The notes: a model not told the origin generated them from the letters alone. A stretch of 64,000 bases of DNA from an uncultured Clostridia bacterium (GCA_937920235.1 CALGUK010000039.1:1-64000); one strand, 5' to 3'. Counted from the stretch's first letter, positions 1 through 9,160 are shown. Program-made: numbers and translations.

Positions 1-2
1 AT

Positions 3-50
3 GTCATTAAGGATATTTTAAAATCGGAGTTTAAAGACATTATTTTATAA
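3..50 (+). CDS. Possible 3' end of an upstream gene (partial)
   Basis: Reading frame 3 is open from the window edge to a TAA at 48-50 and encodes a charged, helix-like tail ending DIIL. Its start lies outside the window. It could be the carboxyl end of any upstream protein; only about 15 residues are visible, so no function is proposed. Confidence 0.3.
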   Translation, partial: VIKDILKSEFKDIIL

Positions 51-79
51 TGTGGAGGTTATTTCTTTTACAAGATCTA

Positions 80-108
80 TTGAAAAAACGACAATTAGCG
101 TGTATAAT
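80..108 (+). promoter_or_regulatory. Sigma-A type promoter for the 254-1210 gene
   Basis: TTGAAA at 80-85 and TATAAT at 103-108 are separated by exactly 17 bases. Transcription would start near 115, leaving a leader of about 140 bases that contains inverted GTTG/CAAC words around 114-141. Confidence 0.6.
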
Positions 109-253
109 ATCATTGTTGGCGTGACAACACGATGACAACAAAAATCTTGATAGTCCGTATTTTGCGGATAATCTGAACACTCCCGATAATGTGTGCAAAA
201 ATACCCATACAAAATTGTTTAAGTTACAGTTTTCGGGAGCGAGTGGGAATAAA

Positions 254-1210
254 ATGAAGAATCTAAGCTTTGAGCAGTTTAACTCTGTTGAATTTAAACT
301 CTATGAGGGAAATCCAATACTAAAAAATCCTTTTAATAGTTTTGTTATTGCTGACCCGAGCGTTATAACTCCTGACATGTCACACGACGGCAAATGGCAT
401 TTATTTTGTCACACTTTTTTTGGTGTTTACAGATATGAAAGTACTGACGGAATAAGCTTTGAGAACAAAGGTAGAATAGTTAATCGTGCTATGCGACCAA
501 ACATCAATTATATTAATGGTACGTATTATCTGTTTTTCGAGAGAACAAGACCTGTGATTTTCAATCTATTAAGTCTTGTAGGAGCTAAATGGAAATCAGA
601 GATTTACTGCGTGACATCAAAAAACTTAAAAGATTGGTCACAACCATTCTTGGTTATTGGCAAAACACGTGATTACGAAGAATGCAAGCAAGGAATTGCA
701 ATTTCAAACCCATTCCTTTTAAACACGGATAATGGATATAGAATGTACTATTCCTGTGGGCAGACATTTATTAAAGATTGTGGTTTTTGTGAGCCTACAC
801 ACATCAGTTTTGCAGAAAGTCAAAGTATTACAAGTGACTATATTTCAAGGGAAAAACCTATTATCAGTCCTGACAAGAATGTTCATTATCTCAATCTTTG
901 TTCAGGCTGTTTAAAGGTATATAAACTAAAGGATTGTTACATTGGACTTCAAAACGGACTTTTTGAAGAAAATGGAAAAAGTCACTCTGCAATAATGCTT
1001 TTAAAATCCGATGATGGTGTGAATTTTGAGTTTGTAAAGCCTTTCTTAGTTCCACAAATGCAAGGAAACAGCAACTGGATGAAACAATATGTTTATGCTT
1101 GTTGTCTTACTTATTATAATGACAAATTAAGACTTTATTTCAATGCACGTAATGTTTCAAACAATTTGACCGGCAGAGAATGTATAGGCATCTATGAAGC
1201 AAAAATATAA
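254..1210 (+). CDS. Five-bladed beta-propeller glycosidase-like protein (GH43/GH32 type fold)
   Basis: About 318 residues. The start is placed at ATG 254 rather than an upstream in-frame ATG at 191, because the upstream extension looks non-coding in character. Propeller-like features include an early 'IADPSVI' segment, where this clan carries its nucleophile-side Asp, repeated Trp/Phe/Tyr-rich blade strands ('KWHLFCHT', 'GTYYLFFE', 'GYRMYYS'), and an 'EIYC..S.NLKDW' motif typical of arabinanase/fructanase-like propellers. There is no signal peptide, so it would act in the cytoplasm on imported oligosaccharides or sugar conjugates. It is monocistronic, with its own promoter and a strong terminator. 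The substrate cannot be told from sequence. Confidence 0.6.
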   Translation: MKNLSFEQFNSVEFKLYEGNPILKNPFNSFVIADPSVITPDMSHDGKWHLFCHTFFGVYRYESTDGISFENKGRIVNRAMRPNINYINGTYYLFFERTRPVIFNLLSLVGAKWKSEIYCVTSKNLKDWSQPFLVIGKTRDYEECKQGIAISNPFLLNTDNGYRMYYSCGQTFIKDCGFCEPTHISFAESQSITSDYISREKPIISPDKNVHYLNLCSGCLKVYKLKDCYIGLQNGLFEENGKSHSAIMLLKSDDGVNFEFVKPFLVPQMQGNSNWMKQYVYACCLTYYNDKLRLYFNARNVSNNLTGRECIGIYEAKI

Positions 1211-1217
1211 ATAAAGT

Positions 1218-1252
1218 AAAATGACAGGGTCAGCAAACCCTGTCATTTTTTT
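1218..1252 (+). terminator. Intrinsic terminator
   Basis: A 13-bp perfect stem (1218-1230 with 1237-1249, GC-rich core GACAGGGT) with a 6-base loop is followed by a T run. Confidence 0.9.
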
Positions 1253-1303
1253 GTTGCAACAAACTCAATTTCGTCAATATAATTGTAAAATATAAAAAAA
1301 CTA

Positions 1304-1357
1304 TTGACAAACAGTTACTACAAGTGTAGTATATAGTTAGATACTACACTTGTAGGA
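1304..1357 (+). promoter_or_regulatory. BlaI-type promoter with twin operators
   Basis: TTGACA (1304-1309) and TAGTAT (1327-1332) are 17 bases apart. Operator 1, TACTACAAGTGTAGTA (1316-1331), is a perfect palindrome covering the -10 box. Operator 2, TACTACACTTGTAGGA (1342-1357), is the same dyad with one arm altered, and it runs into the ribosome binding site of the repressor gene. The TACA..TGTA core is that known for BlaI/MecI sites, so autorepression is the natural reading. Confidence 0.85.
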
Positions 1358-1366
1358 GGGTTTATT

Positions 1367-1729
1367 ATGAACTTATCAGAAAGAGAATGGACTGTACTTA
1401 ATGTGCTTTGGGAAACTGATTGTGCAGAATTGGGTGAAATTGTCAACAAATTATACCCACATACTAAATGGAATCGAAATACTGTTCTCACCTACCTGAC
1501 ACGAATGGAGTCAAAAGGGCTTGTAGTAATTGACAAATCAGCCAATCCGCACATATATTCCGCGAATGTTGACCGTGAAAGCTGCAGAAAGCAGGAACGC
1601 AGAAGCTTTCTTAAAAAGGTTTACAGCAATTCGGCAAGTGAAATGATAGTGGCTTTTCTGAAAGAGGAACACATTTCACAAGAGGAAATTGACAAGCTTA
1701 AAAACATAATCAACAATATGGAGGTGTAG
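1367..1729 (+). CDS. blaI: BlaI/MecI-family transcriptional repressor
   Basis: This 120-residue winged-helix repressor matches the family in length and order. The N-terminal winged helix begins 'LSEREWTVLNVLWE', the recognition-helix region is 'WNRNTVLTYLTRMESKGLV', and a C-terminal dimerisation helix spans about residues 80-118. Family members sit on TACA..TGTA dyads and are released when a partner M56 membrane protease signals. Both parts are present here: two operators directly upstream and the protease gene starting 4 bases downstream. GGAGGG lies 7 bases before the ATG and partly inside operator 2. No beta-lactamase follows, so the pair probably controls itself and the next membrane and hydrolase genes. 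Confidence 0.93.
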   Translation: MNLSEREWTVLNVLWETDCAELGEIVNKLYPHTKWNRNTVLTYLTRMESKGLVVIDKSANPHIYSANVDRESCRKQERRSFLKKVYSNSASEMIVAFLKEEHISQEEIDKLKNIINNMEV

Positions 1730-1733
1730 TAAT

Positions 1734-3680
1734 ATGTATGATATATGGGGATTTCTCGTTCAGACGCTTAACGCTTCGGGAGTTGCAATACTGCTTTTGA
1801 TTATTAAAGCCTTATTCAAGGACAAGCTTTCTCCCAAATGGCATTTTGAGGTCTGGAGCGTACTGATGGCCGTTCTTCTGTTTCCTGCTGGAATTTTCGG
1901 AAGATATGCTTTTTTCAACTGTCAGATTGCAGTCGATTTTTTACGTACTCTTTCGGGAGATTACGGATTTTCGCGAAATTTTCTCCCCTTTCCGTACATA
2001 AAATCAGCACCTGAAACTGTTGCCGACTATATCTTCATTATTTATGTTCTCGGAGTAATCATATCTGCTCTTATTTATCTGATATCATATATCCGTCTTC
2101 GTTTTTTTATAAAAAAGGCAGAATTACCTGATGAAGAAACACTTTCACACATATATGAGCTCGCAGAAAATAACGGCATAAAGCCCTGTCGAGTGGTTTT
2201 AGTCCGTGGAATGTCGGGAGCATTTCTCTGCGGTATCTTCCGCCCTGTTCTTGTGATTTCAGGAGACGGAAAGGTTGACGACAAGATACTCCTGCACGAG
2301 TTTATGCATTTTAAATACAAGGATACTTTCCTCAGCGCCATGATATGCTTTTTCAGATGTCTGCATTGGTGCAATCCGTTGATTTCATACTGCGCGGATC
2401 GGGCGATAAACGATATGGAATCACGGTGCGATCAGGCTGTTCTTGAACGGCTTGAGGGCGAAAGCCGTAGAGATTACGGATTTGTCCTTTTGTCAATGGT
2501 AAATGAAAGATTTTCAAAAACTCCGGGCAGTACGTGTATAAATAACGGTGGCAAAAAAATCAGCCGTCGTGTTGAGGCTATCGCAAGATTTAAGAAATAT
2601 CCCGTGGGGATGGGGCTTGCTTCAGTCTGTATAACCTTTCTTCTTATTGCCTCTTGCATAATCGGAACACAAGCATCTGTTGTCAGGGATCCATACGGCA
2701 AAGATGCACTGTCTGTTTCGAAGGCAAGAACAACAGTCTGCAAAACCCCTGCCGGTGCGATTGACACTTATGCAAAGGCAGTCATCAAGGAAAGCGCACT
2801 TTACAGGCTTATGTGTGCTCCCGAAGGTTATCAGAAAAAAATCTCGGACGAGCTTAAATCGCTCAATGCCAATATAGAGCCGACTTGGGACAACGGACTT
2901 TCAGGTTATGTTGATTCGGGAGAGGATTACCGTATATATAATCTTCAAGTCTCCGATAACACATATTACGGAAATCTTGTATTTTTGCTTGCTACCGTTC
3001 CCGAGGATATGGAATGGGAAGAAAACCATTATTACTATGCATATCAGGAAATCCGTGCTGAAAATGAAAACGGACGCTGGGTTGTATATCCCGAAGGAAA
3101 ATTCAATTACACCTCAAGTCAGACTCGTTTAGATTTCGGAATCGTTGAGTTGCCTTCCCTTACATACACCGCAACGGTTCGGGATTTCAAAATTGACATC
3201 AAATTCCAGAGTTCCTGCTCGGTTGATAACAAAGTGCAGAACAACGGCAACGATCCGTTTGCAGCGATTTCCGGAACATCATATTCTTATACCCGAATTC
3301 CGAAGCCGGATTCAAAGTTTGATATGTGTTACATGTTTGATAATATATTATGTACTCATTCGGGCACCCCGGAAGAACGGAAGGAAATTACCCGTATCGG
3401 TATTTCATACAAGCAAGTGATGTCGGATGAAGAAAAATCCGATACTCTTCCCCCCGCCACCGGAAGTATGCCGTACGTTTCTTCAATGTCCGACAGAACC
3501 GGTTCCGCTTCACTAATCCTGAGTGAAGACTGGGGACCCGAAATTTGGATTTCAGGAAGCGGAGAAGCCTTCGCTTATGAGGATTATAATAAAATATATC
3601 CCGAATACTATGTTGCAGACTTATATATCAATAACGAGCTATACGCACAAGCGGAGCTGTACCCCGAGGAGGAGATATAA
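1734..3680 (+). CDS. BlaR1/MecR1-like M56 membrane metalloprotease sensor
   Basis: 648 residues. Several N-terminal membrane segments (first about 15-25, further ones near 37-55 and 95-125) precede a cytoplasmic M56 domain with the zinc motif HEFMH at residues 188-192 and the third ligand in 'MESRCD' (Glu229). A membrane segment near 288-310 leads into a large C-terminal portion of about 340 residues, presumably outside the cell. In BlaR1 that part is a penicillin-binding-like sensor. I see no convincing SxxK/KTG set here, so the ligand is probably not a beta-lactam. By family knowledge, sensing triggers zinc-protease action that inactivates BlaI. The gene is translationally linked to blaI and to the next gene (TAATG overlap). 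Confidence 0.85.
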   Translation: MYDIWGFLVQTLNASGVAILLLIIKALFKDKLSPKWHFEVWSVLMAVLLFPAGIFGRYAFFNCQIAVDFLRTLSGDYGFSRNFLPFPYIKSAPETVADYIFIIYVLGVIISALIYLISYIRLRFFIKKAELPDEETLSHIYELAENNGIKPCRVVLVRGMSGAFLCGIFRPVLVISGDGKVDDKILLHEFMHFKYKDTFLSAMICFFRCLHWCNPLISYCADRAINDMESRCDQAVLERLEGESRRDYGFVLLSMVNERFSKTPGSTCINNGGKKISRRVEAIARFKKYPVGMGLASVCITFLLIASCIIGTQASVVRDPYGKDALSVSKARTTVCKTPAGAIDTYAKAVIKESALYRLMCAPEGYQKKISDELKSLNANIEPTWDNGLSGYVDSGEDYRIYNLQVSDNTYYGNLVFLLATVPEDMEWEENHYYYAYQEIRAENENGRWVVYPEGKFNYTSSQTRLDFGIVELPSLTYTATVRDFKIDIKFQSSCSVDNKVQNNGNDPFAAISGTSYSYTRIPKPDSKFDMCYMFDNILCTHSGTPEERKEITRIGISYKQVMSDEEKSDTLPPATGSMPYVSSMSDRTGSASLILSEDWGPEIWISGSGEAFAYEDYNKIYPEYYVADLYINNELYAQAELYPEEEI

Positions 3681-4276
3681 TGACTACTTATTCAAGACTG
3701 TATTACGGAATTTCAAAAGCGGCCTGGGGTTATTTCTTTCTGTACTTTGATATAAACATCGGAACAATATCCCTTCTGCCATCTTTTATCGGATATATAC
3801 TCTTTACCCAAGCAATAAATCTTTTAAGCAATGAAGAACGCGAATTTGCCGTTTTAAGACCTTTTGCGGTTCTGATGACCGTCTGGTCACTTGTTGAATG
3901 GATTTGCAAAATATTTGCATTTGATATTTCAACAGGCATACGGGTTGCAGGAATTGTCTTCAGTATTATCGCACTGTACTTCAACTTTCAATTCATCACA
4001 AATATCGCCTCCCTTGCCGCAAGGTATCAGAATGAGGGATGTGAATATGATAAAAAACTTCTTATCCTCAGAACAGTTCAAATAATAATGCATACCTGCT
4101 TTATTATAATATCGAATTTTTACTTTCTGTTTAATGAGATATGGACTGTCATATCAGTTATCTTGATGCTTATTTACTGTGTGGTATGCATATTCATTAT
4201 GGCAAGGCTGTTCGGCTTAAGAAAAAATCTGAAGCCTGATGATTTTGAAACGGAAAACCCCTCTGAAGCTCTATGA
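3680..4276 (+). CDS. Polytopic membrane protein of unknown function
   Basis: 198 residues, starting on the ATG that overlaps the stop codon of the M56 sensor, so the two are co-translated. The sequence is almost wholly hydrophobic, with about five predicted membrane spans (near 25-45, 62-80, 85-108, 128-148, 150-172), and ends in a charged tail rich in Glu and Asp. I recognise no catalytic motif or family. Genes in this position after blaI/blaR1 pairs are commonly the regulated target or a helper of the sensor; a role in envelope stress is inference. Confidence 0.75.
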   Translation: MTTYSRLYYGISKAAWGYFFLYFDINIGTISLLPSFIGYILFTQAINLLSNEEREFAVLRPFAVLMTVWSLVEWICKIFAFDISTGIRVAGIVFSIIALYFNFQFITNIASLAARYQNEGCEYDKKLLILRTVQIIMHTCFIIISNFYFLFNEIWTVISVILMLIYCVVCIFIMARLFGLRKNLKPDDFETENPSEAL

Positions 4277-4278
4277 TA

Positions 4279-4307
4279 TTGACATTTTTTACGGATAATG
4301 CTACATT
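4279..4307 (+). promoter_or_regulatory. Promoter for the alpha/beta hydrolase gene
   Basis: TTGACA (4279-4284) and TACATT (4302-4307) with a 17-base spacer lie between the membrane-protein stop and the hydrolase start. Confidence 0.6.
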
Positions 4308-4328
4308 AGAACAAAGGGGTTGATATAT

Positions 4329-5165
4329 ATGAAAAAAGGGAAAAAAGCGTTAAAAATTATCGGCTCAGTTGCTCTTGCAGCAATTCTCGGAGCAGGCATC
4401 TGGCAGGTTGCCGTACACGAAAAATCAAAGCAGTATAATCTTATCTCTCTTGATACCGATAATCTTCCTGCACCCGTCACCTCTCCCGTAACAGAAAATG
4501 ACATTCAGCTAAGCGAGGTCAGGATGCATTATTCCGTTTACGGTGAAAGCGGACATCCGCTGATTCTCGTTCACGGTAACGGCGGAAGTCAGAATTCGCT
4601 TAAAGAGGCCGCAACATATCTTGCAAATGATTACACGGTATATGTTATTGAAAGCCGTTGTCACGGACAAAGCAGTGATCCCGGAATTATTTCATATGAC
4701 CTTATGGCAAAGGATATTAAGGAATTCATTGAAGCTATGGACTTAGAAAAGCCGTATCTTATGGGACACAGCGACGGCGGTATAAACGCACTTACGGTCG
4801 CATATACATATCCGGATTTGCTCGGCGGTTTTATTTCGTGCGGGGCTAACACCACACCCGATACATTCAAGCCGTATTTTACCCTCGGAGTTAAGCTGCT
4901 CAACGCGGTCAAAAGTGACAAGCTTAACGATATGATGCTGACATTACCGCAAATGAATGCAGAGCTTCTCTCTCAAATCACCTGCCCTGCTTATATTGTT
5001 GCAGGAGAATTTGATATTATGTGGCTATCAGATTCGGTATTCATACATCAAAGCATCGAAAACAGCAAAATTGCCATAATAAAAGGTGCCGACCATTCCT
5101 CATACATTTCTCAGGACGGAAAGCAGGCATACGTGCTGGCGCACGATTTTTTCAGTTCACTTTAA
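4329..5165 (+). CDS. Membrane-anchored alpha/beta-hydrolase
   Basis: 278 residues from ATG 4329 (AAAGGGG lies upstream; the in-frame TTG at 4320 is too close to that site). A Lys-rich start and hydrophobic segment at about 9-28 form a signal anchor, placing the enzyme outside the membrane. The alpha/beta-hydrolase core shows the oxyanion segment 'VHGNGG', the nucleophile elbow GHSDG with Ser148, an acid residue in the 'AGEFDIMW' region and a late His in 'ADHSSY'. Esterase, lipase or peptidase activity is possible; the substrate is unknown. It follows the BlaI/M56 operon but has its own promoter and terminator. Confidence 0.85.
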   Translation: MKKGKKALKIIGSVALAAILGAGIWQVAVHEKSKQYNLISLDTDNLPAPVTSPVTENDIQLSEVRMHYSVYGESGHPLILVHGNGGSQNSLKEAATYLANDYTVYVIESRCHGQSSDPGIISYDLMAKDIKEFIEAMDLEKPYLMGHSDGGINALTVAYTYPDLLGGFISCGANTTPDTFKPYFTLGVKLLNAVKSDKLNDMMLTLPQMNAELLSQITCPAYIVAGEFDIMWLSDSVFIHQSIENSKIAIIKGADHSSYISQDGKQAYVLAHDFFSSL

Positions 5166-5184
5166 AATAAATCAAATAACATTC

Positions 5185-5214
5185 AAGGGCAATACAGATG
5201 TATTGTCCTTTTAT
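5185..5214 (+). terminator. Intrinsic terminator after the hydrolase
   Basis: AAGGGCAATAC pairs with GTATTGTCCTT (one G-U pair) across a 4-base loop and is followed by TTTTATTTT. Confidence 0.8.
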
Positions 5215-5291
5215 TTTCGATTTTTTTGTTTTTTCATCCCATATAAATAATCCACACTTTTTTATATTATGTAGCAGAATAATAAAATCCA

Positions 5292-5318
5292 TTGACAGAA
5301 ATTATAAATTTATATAAT
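5292..5318 (+). promoter_or_regulatory. Likely promoter for the GH3 gene
   Basis: TTGACA at 5292-5297 and TATAAT at 5313-5318 are separated by 15 bases, slightly short; TAATAT at 5315 gives the usual 17. Confidence 0.45.
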
Positions 5319-5369
5319 ATTAAAACAACAATAATTGTGTTTTATTGGATTGGAAAAGGAGTGTCACAC

Positions 5370-7976
5370 ATGAAAAATGGCATAACTAAAATTTTGTCTG
5401 TTTTATTAACGGTCACCTTGCTTTTTACTGTTACGGTAAGCGTTTTTGCCGTAAGCGGAGATATTTCTCCCGATATTATAGCGGTGTCAAGTCAGGTTGC
5501 CGTTGAGCTTGAGCAGGAAGGTATTGTTCTGTTAAAAAACGATGACAATACTTTGCCGCTCGGAAATAAAAAAATCAATGTTTTCGGTGCAGGTTCAGTT
5601 GTTCCGTTTCTCGGCGGTGCAGGTTCGGGTGCTATAACAACCGAAGATCCTGTCACATTTTATAAAGCTCTTGATGAATGCGGAATAAAATATAACCAGG
5701 AGCTACGTGATCTTTATACGACTGAATGCAGTTCAAACGAGATGCCGAAAACAAGCAATACTGTTATAAACAATCTTCTTCAGCTTGTTCTTGCAAAAAA
5801 CACTCTCGAGGAAATGGTTTGTGACAAGCTCACGGATGAGATTATGCAGAATGCTGTTGACTATTCCGACACGGCTCTTATTATGATAAGCCGTACAAGC
5901 CGTGAAACAGCCGACCTTACCGCAGACGATCTCCGTCTGAGTGCTGAGGAAAAAAATCTTGTAGAAAAGGTCACCTCGTCATTCGAAAATGTTATCGTAC
6001 TTTTCAATACAGGTAACGTAATGGAAATGGGCTGGCTTGAAGAATATGACAGCATCAAAGCTGCCGCTATGATCTGGATTCCGGGTGAATTCGGTATGAG
6101 AGCTGTTGCACAGATGCTTAACGGAGAGGTAAATCCGTCGGGCAGACTTACCGATACCATGGCTTACAGCGTTGATGACCATCCTTCAAGCAAATCCTTC
6201 GGCACTTATGAATATGAGGGCGGCGGATATTACGTTGAATATCTTGAAGGTATTTATGTAGGCTATCGCTATTTTGAAACCTTTGCAAAGGATAAGGTTC
6301 AGTATCCGTTCGGATACGGTATTTCTTATACAACATTTGAAAAAGAGATTGTATCTTATAATACAGATGCCGATAAAGTCCGTGTTGATGTCAAGGTCAC
6401 AAACACGGGTAAGGTTGACGGCAAAGACGTTGTCCAGATATACTACTGTCCCCCATATAACGAAGGCGGAACAGAAAAGAGCGCAATCTGTCTCAGCGGA
6501 TATGCAAAAACCGATTTGCTGAAGCCGAATGAAAGTCAGGTTGTTACGGTCGAATTTGATTTTTATGATATGATGTCCTATGACAAGGATAATCTTGAGG
6601 CATGGATTCTTGAAAAAGGAGATTATAAAATAGTTCTCGGTGAAAACGTCCGTGAGCATATAGATTCATTCACTTTTACTGTTGAGGAAGATGTTGTTGT
6701 AAAAAATGACACGGCATCGGGAAATGAGATAAAAAACCTTTTCGGATTTGCCTACACGGATTTCACGATTCTGTCAAGAGCCGATGTAAACGGTACCTAC
6801 CCCGAAGCAAGAGTTCTTACAGCCACAGAGGAAATACTCAATCCTGATGAATATCCTGCTCCTGTAACATTCGGTGAAGCGCCCGAGATGGCGGTTGAAT
6901 ACGATGAAACAATTATGCTTCAGGATGTTTACGAAAACCCCGAGCTTATGGATAAATTTCTCAATCAGCTGACTCTCAGCGAAATGATCACCCTCGTTGC
7001 ACACAGCGGATATGAAACCCAGGGAATTGACAGACTCGGTGTTCCGAAAACCTATGACAATGACGGTCCCTCCTGCGTGAAGGGTGCTCACGGTCAGACA
7101 TACTTTGACTGCGGAACTGCATATCCCTGCGCTACAGCCATTGCATGCTCCTGGAACGATGAATTGGCCTTTGCAATGGGTGAAAGTGCCGGTATTGAGG
7201 CCGATGCACTCAATACGGATATATGGTATGCACCCGGTGCAAATATTCACAGAAATCCTATGGGCGGAAGAAATTTTGAATATTTCTCTGAGGATCCCAT
7301 TGTGGCTGGCAGAATGTCCGCTGCCATTGTTGCAGGTGCAAAATCACAGGGACTTATCACTACGATCAAGCATTTTGTGCTGAATGACCAGGAATCTCAC
7401 AGAAACGGAATTTTCACGTGGGCAGATGAACAAACAATACGCGAAATATATCTGAAAGCATTTGAAATTCCCGTAAAAGAAGCCGGATGTGACGGTATTA
7501 TGTCTGCATACAACCGACTCGGCACAGATTGGTGCGGCGGTTGCTCCGAGCTTCTCAACGACCTTCTCAGAACAGAATGGGGTTATGACGGATATGTCGT
7601 TTCCGACTATTCAAGCAATATGTCCGGTTCGGGATATATGAGTCCCGTTCTCGGTGTTTACAACGGAAATGATACTATGCTTACGGGCCTCTGGCTTCTT
7701 AGTATGCCGTCACACATCATCGAAATGAGAAAAGCTTACTATAACGATCCCGTAGGATTCGGAACGGCTCTTCGTGAAGCCTGCAGAAATATTATGGTTG
7801 TAAAAATGAAGACCAAGGCATTTCTCGAGCCTGCTGAAGACGCTCCTTATCTCACTGACCTGTTTATAAAATGTGATGAGTGGGAATGGGAAGAGCCTTA
7901 TATTGTTTCAAAGCTCAGATATGTTGTTGCTAACACACTTAACGCGGTTATCCTTGTGGTAAGAGTCATTATGTAA
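5370..7976 (+). CDS. Secreted GH3 beta-glucosidase with permuted domain order
   Basis: 868 residues from ATG 5370, which follows AAAAGGAG. A signal peptide (hydrophobic core about 8-25, then VFA) implies export. The domains run in the inverted order known from Ruminococcus/Butyrivibrio enzymes. The alpha/beta sandwich comes first ('EQEGIVLLKNDDNTLPLG', about residues 20-320), then a fibronectin-like segment, and the TIM-barrel-like catalytic domain last (from about residue 540). The nucleophile motif GYVVSDYS carries Asp746. A second hydrophobic stretch at the C-terminus may hold the protein at the membrane. Hydrolysis of terminal beta-glucosides or related sugars is expected; the exact specificity is not readable. 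Confidence 0.88.
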   Translation: MKNGITKILSVLLTVTLLFTVTVSVFAVSGDISPDIIAVSSQVAVELEQEGIVLLKNDDNTLPLGNKKINVFGAGSVVPFLGGAGSGAITTEDPVTFYKALDECGIKYNQELRDLYTTECSSNEMPKTSNTVINNLLQLVLAKNTLEEMVCDKLTDEIMQNAVDYSDTALIMISRTSRETADLTADDLRLSAEEKNLVEKVTSSFENVIVLFNTGNVMEMGWLEEYDSIKAAAMIWIPGEFGMRAVAQMLNGEVNPSGRLTDTMAYSVDDHPSSKSFGTYEYEGGGYYVEYLEGIYVGYRYFETFAKDKVQYPFGYGISYTTFEKEIVSYNTDADKVRVDVKVTNTGKVDGKDVVQIYYCPPYNEGGTEKSAICLSGYAKTDLLKPNESQVVTVEFDFYDMMSYDKDNLEAWILEKGDYKIVLGENVREHIDSFTFTVEEDVVVKNDTASGNEIKNLFGFAYTDFTILSRADVNGTYPEARVLTATEEILNPDEYPAPVTFGEAPEMAVEYDETIMLQDVYENPELMDKFLNQLTLSEMITLVAHSGYETQGIDRLGVPKTYDNDGPSCVKGAHGQTYFDCGTAYPCATAIACSWNDELAFAMGESAGIEADALNTDIWYAPGANIHRNPMGGRNFEYFSEDPIVAGRMSAAIVAGAKSQGLITTIKHFVLNDQESHRNGIFTWADEQTIREIYLKAFEIPVKEAGCDGIMSAYNRLGTDWCGGCSELLNDLLRTEWGYDGYVVSDYSSNMSGSGYMSPVLGVYNGNDTMLTGLWLLSMPSHIIEMRKAYYNDPVGFGTALREACRNIMVVKMKTKAFLEPAEDAPYLTDLFIKCDEWEWEEPYIVSKLRYVVANTLNAVILVVRVIM

Positions 7977-7982
7977 CATTTC

Positions 7983-8011
7983 AGACGGCAGTTTAACACT
8001 GCCGTCTTTTT
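7983..8011 (+). terminator. Intrinsic terminator after GH3
   Basis: AGACGGCAG pairs perfectly with CTGCCGTCT around a 7-base loop and runs into TTTT. Confidence 0.9.
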
Positions 8012-8038
8012 ATACCGCAACAAAATATCGGTATTCTA

Positions 8039-8067
8039 TTGAATTTCACAAAAAAAGAGTTTATAAT
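8039..8067 (+). promoter_or_regulatory. Promoter for the PanE-like gene
   Basis: TTGAAT (8039-8044), a 17-base spacer and TATAAT (8062-8067), 37 bases before the start codon. Confidence 0.65.
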
Positions 8068-8104
8068 GAGTTTTGATTGAAACAGTTTTGAAAAGAGGTA
8101 TATT

Positions 8105-9121
8105 ATGGCAAGATATGCTATTTACGGTGCAGGCTCACTGGGCACTGTACTCGGTGCTTTTATTACTAAAAATGGTGGCAAGGTCGATCTTATAAACCGC
8201 AACAAAGCTCACGTTGAAGCACTTAACACCAAAGGTGCAAAAATCATCGGAACCGTTGAAATGACTGTTCCCGTCAAGGCAATTACTCCCGATATGATGG
8301 AGGGAAAATATGATGTTATCGTGCTTCTGACAAAACAGCTCTTCAACAAAGAGGTTGTCACAATGCTCAAGGATTTTCTCACTGATGACGGCGTTGTTGT
8401 TACACTTCAGAACGGTATTCCCGAGCCCGGAATTGCTGAAATTATCGGCAGTGAGCACACCATGGGCTGTGCTGTTGAATGGGGCGCCGCACTTATTGAA
8501 CCCGGTGTCTGCGAGTTGACAAGTGATAAGGACTCTCTTTCATTCCACATGGGAAAGATGGACGGTATCACAGATGCACAATTCAAAAAAGTAAAAGCCC
8601 TGCTTGAAATGATGTGTCCCGTTCATGAGGAAGAAAATCTTATGGGCGCACGCTGGTCAAAGCTTCTTATCAACGCAACCTTTTCAGGTCTCGGTACTGT
8701 TATAGGCGGTGTTTTCGGCGATGTTACCGAGGATAAGGACGGACAGAAGGTTGCTGTACGCTGTATGAAGGAGTGCATCGATGTAGGTCACGCTTCCGGA
8801 GTCGAATTTGCTCCGGTTCAGGGCAAAAACATCGTCGGACTTTTCTACTGGAAGGGTGCTCTTAAGCGTGCATTTGCCTGCTTCCTCCTTCCGATTGCTC
8901 TTAAAAAGCACAGAGATATTGAACCGTCAATGCTCCAGGATCTCAAGAAAGGCAAGCCGTGTGAGGTGGATGCCATTAACGGTGTTGTATGTGACTTTGG
9001 CAGAAAATACAATGTTAAAACTCCGATTAACGACCGTATCGTAGAAATTATCAAAAAAATTCAGAACGGTGAGCTTAAAGCTGAAAAGAAAAACATTCAT
9101 CTTTTTGACGATCTTCTTTAA
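8105..9121 (+). CDS. Ketopantoate reductase family (PanE/ApbA-like) oxidoreductase
   Basis: 338 residues. The Rossmann fingerprint GAGSLGTVLG is at residues 7-16 and the 'LTKQ' and 'LQNGIPEP' segments are family hallmarks of the NADPH domain. The helical C-terminal domain starts near residue 185 with 'RWSKLLINATFSGLG', which in PanE holds the catalytic Lys and Asn. PanE reduces 2-dehydropantoate to pantoate for coenzyme A synthesis, but many paralogues act on other 2-oxo acids, and no pantothenate genes are adjacent. It is monocistronic with its own promoter and terminator. The family call is firm; the pantoate role is a guess. Confidence 0.85.
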   Translation: MARYAIYGAGSLGTVLGAFITKNGGKVDLINRNKAHVEALNTKGAKIIGTVEMTVPVKAITPDMMEGKYDVIVLLTKQLFNKEVVTMLKDFLTDDGVVVTLQNGIPEPGIAEIIGSEHTMGCAVEWGAALIEPGVCELTSDKDSLSFHMGKMDGITDAQFKKVKALLEMMCPVHEEENLMGARWSKLLINATFSGLGTVIGGVFGDVTEDKDGQKVAVRCMKECIDVGHASGVEFAPVQGKNIVGLFYWKGALKRAFACFLLPIALKKHRDIEPSMLQDLKKGKPCEVDAINGVVCDFGRKYNVKTPINDRIVEIIKKIQNGELKAEKKNIHLFDDLL

Positions 9122-9130
9122 TAACTGTTT

Positions 9131-9160
9131 CCCACAGTCAGAGTGCTGTGGGATTTTTTT
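9131..9160 (+). terminator. Intrinsic terminator
   Basis: CCCACAG pairs with CTGTGGG across an 8-base loop, followed by ATTTTTTT. Confidence 0.88.

Noticed and set aside
191..253. Upstream ATG at 191 for the first gene
   Set aside because: The extra residues lack family similarity in style and the propeller start fits ATG 254.
2075..2374. Antisense open frames inside long genes
   Set aside because: Short frames on the opposite strand of clear genes, without ribosome sites or family features.
1734..3680. Beta-lactam resistance locus
   Set aside because: BlaI and an M56 sensor are present, but no beta-lactamase or mecA-like gene, and no clear PBP domain in the sensor.
5292..5369. Longer GH3 start at 5292
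   Set aside because: It lies in the promoter region, and the strong ribosome site and signal peptide fit ATG 5370.
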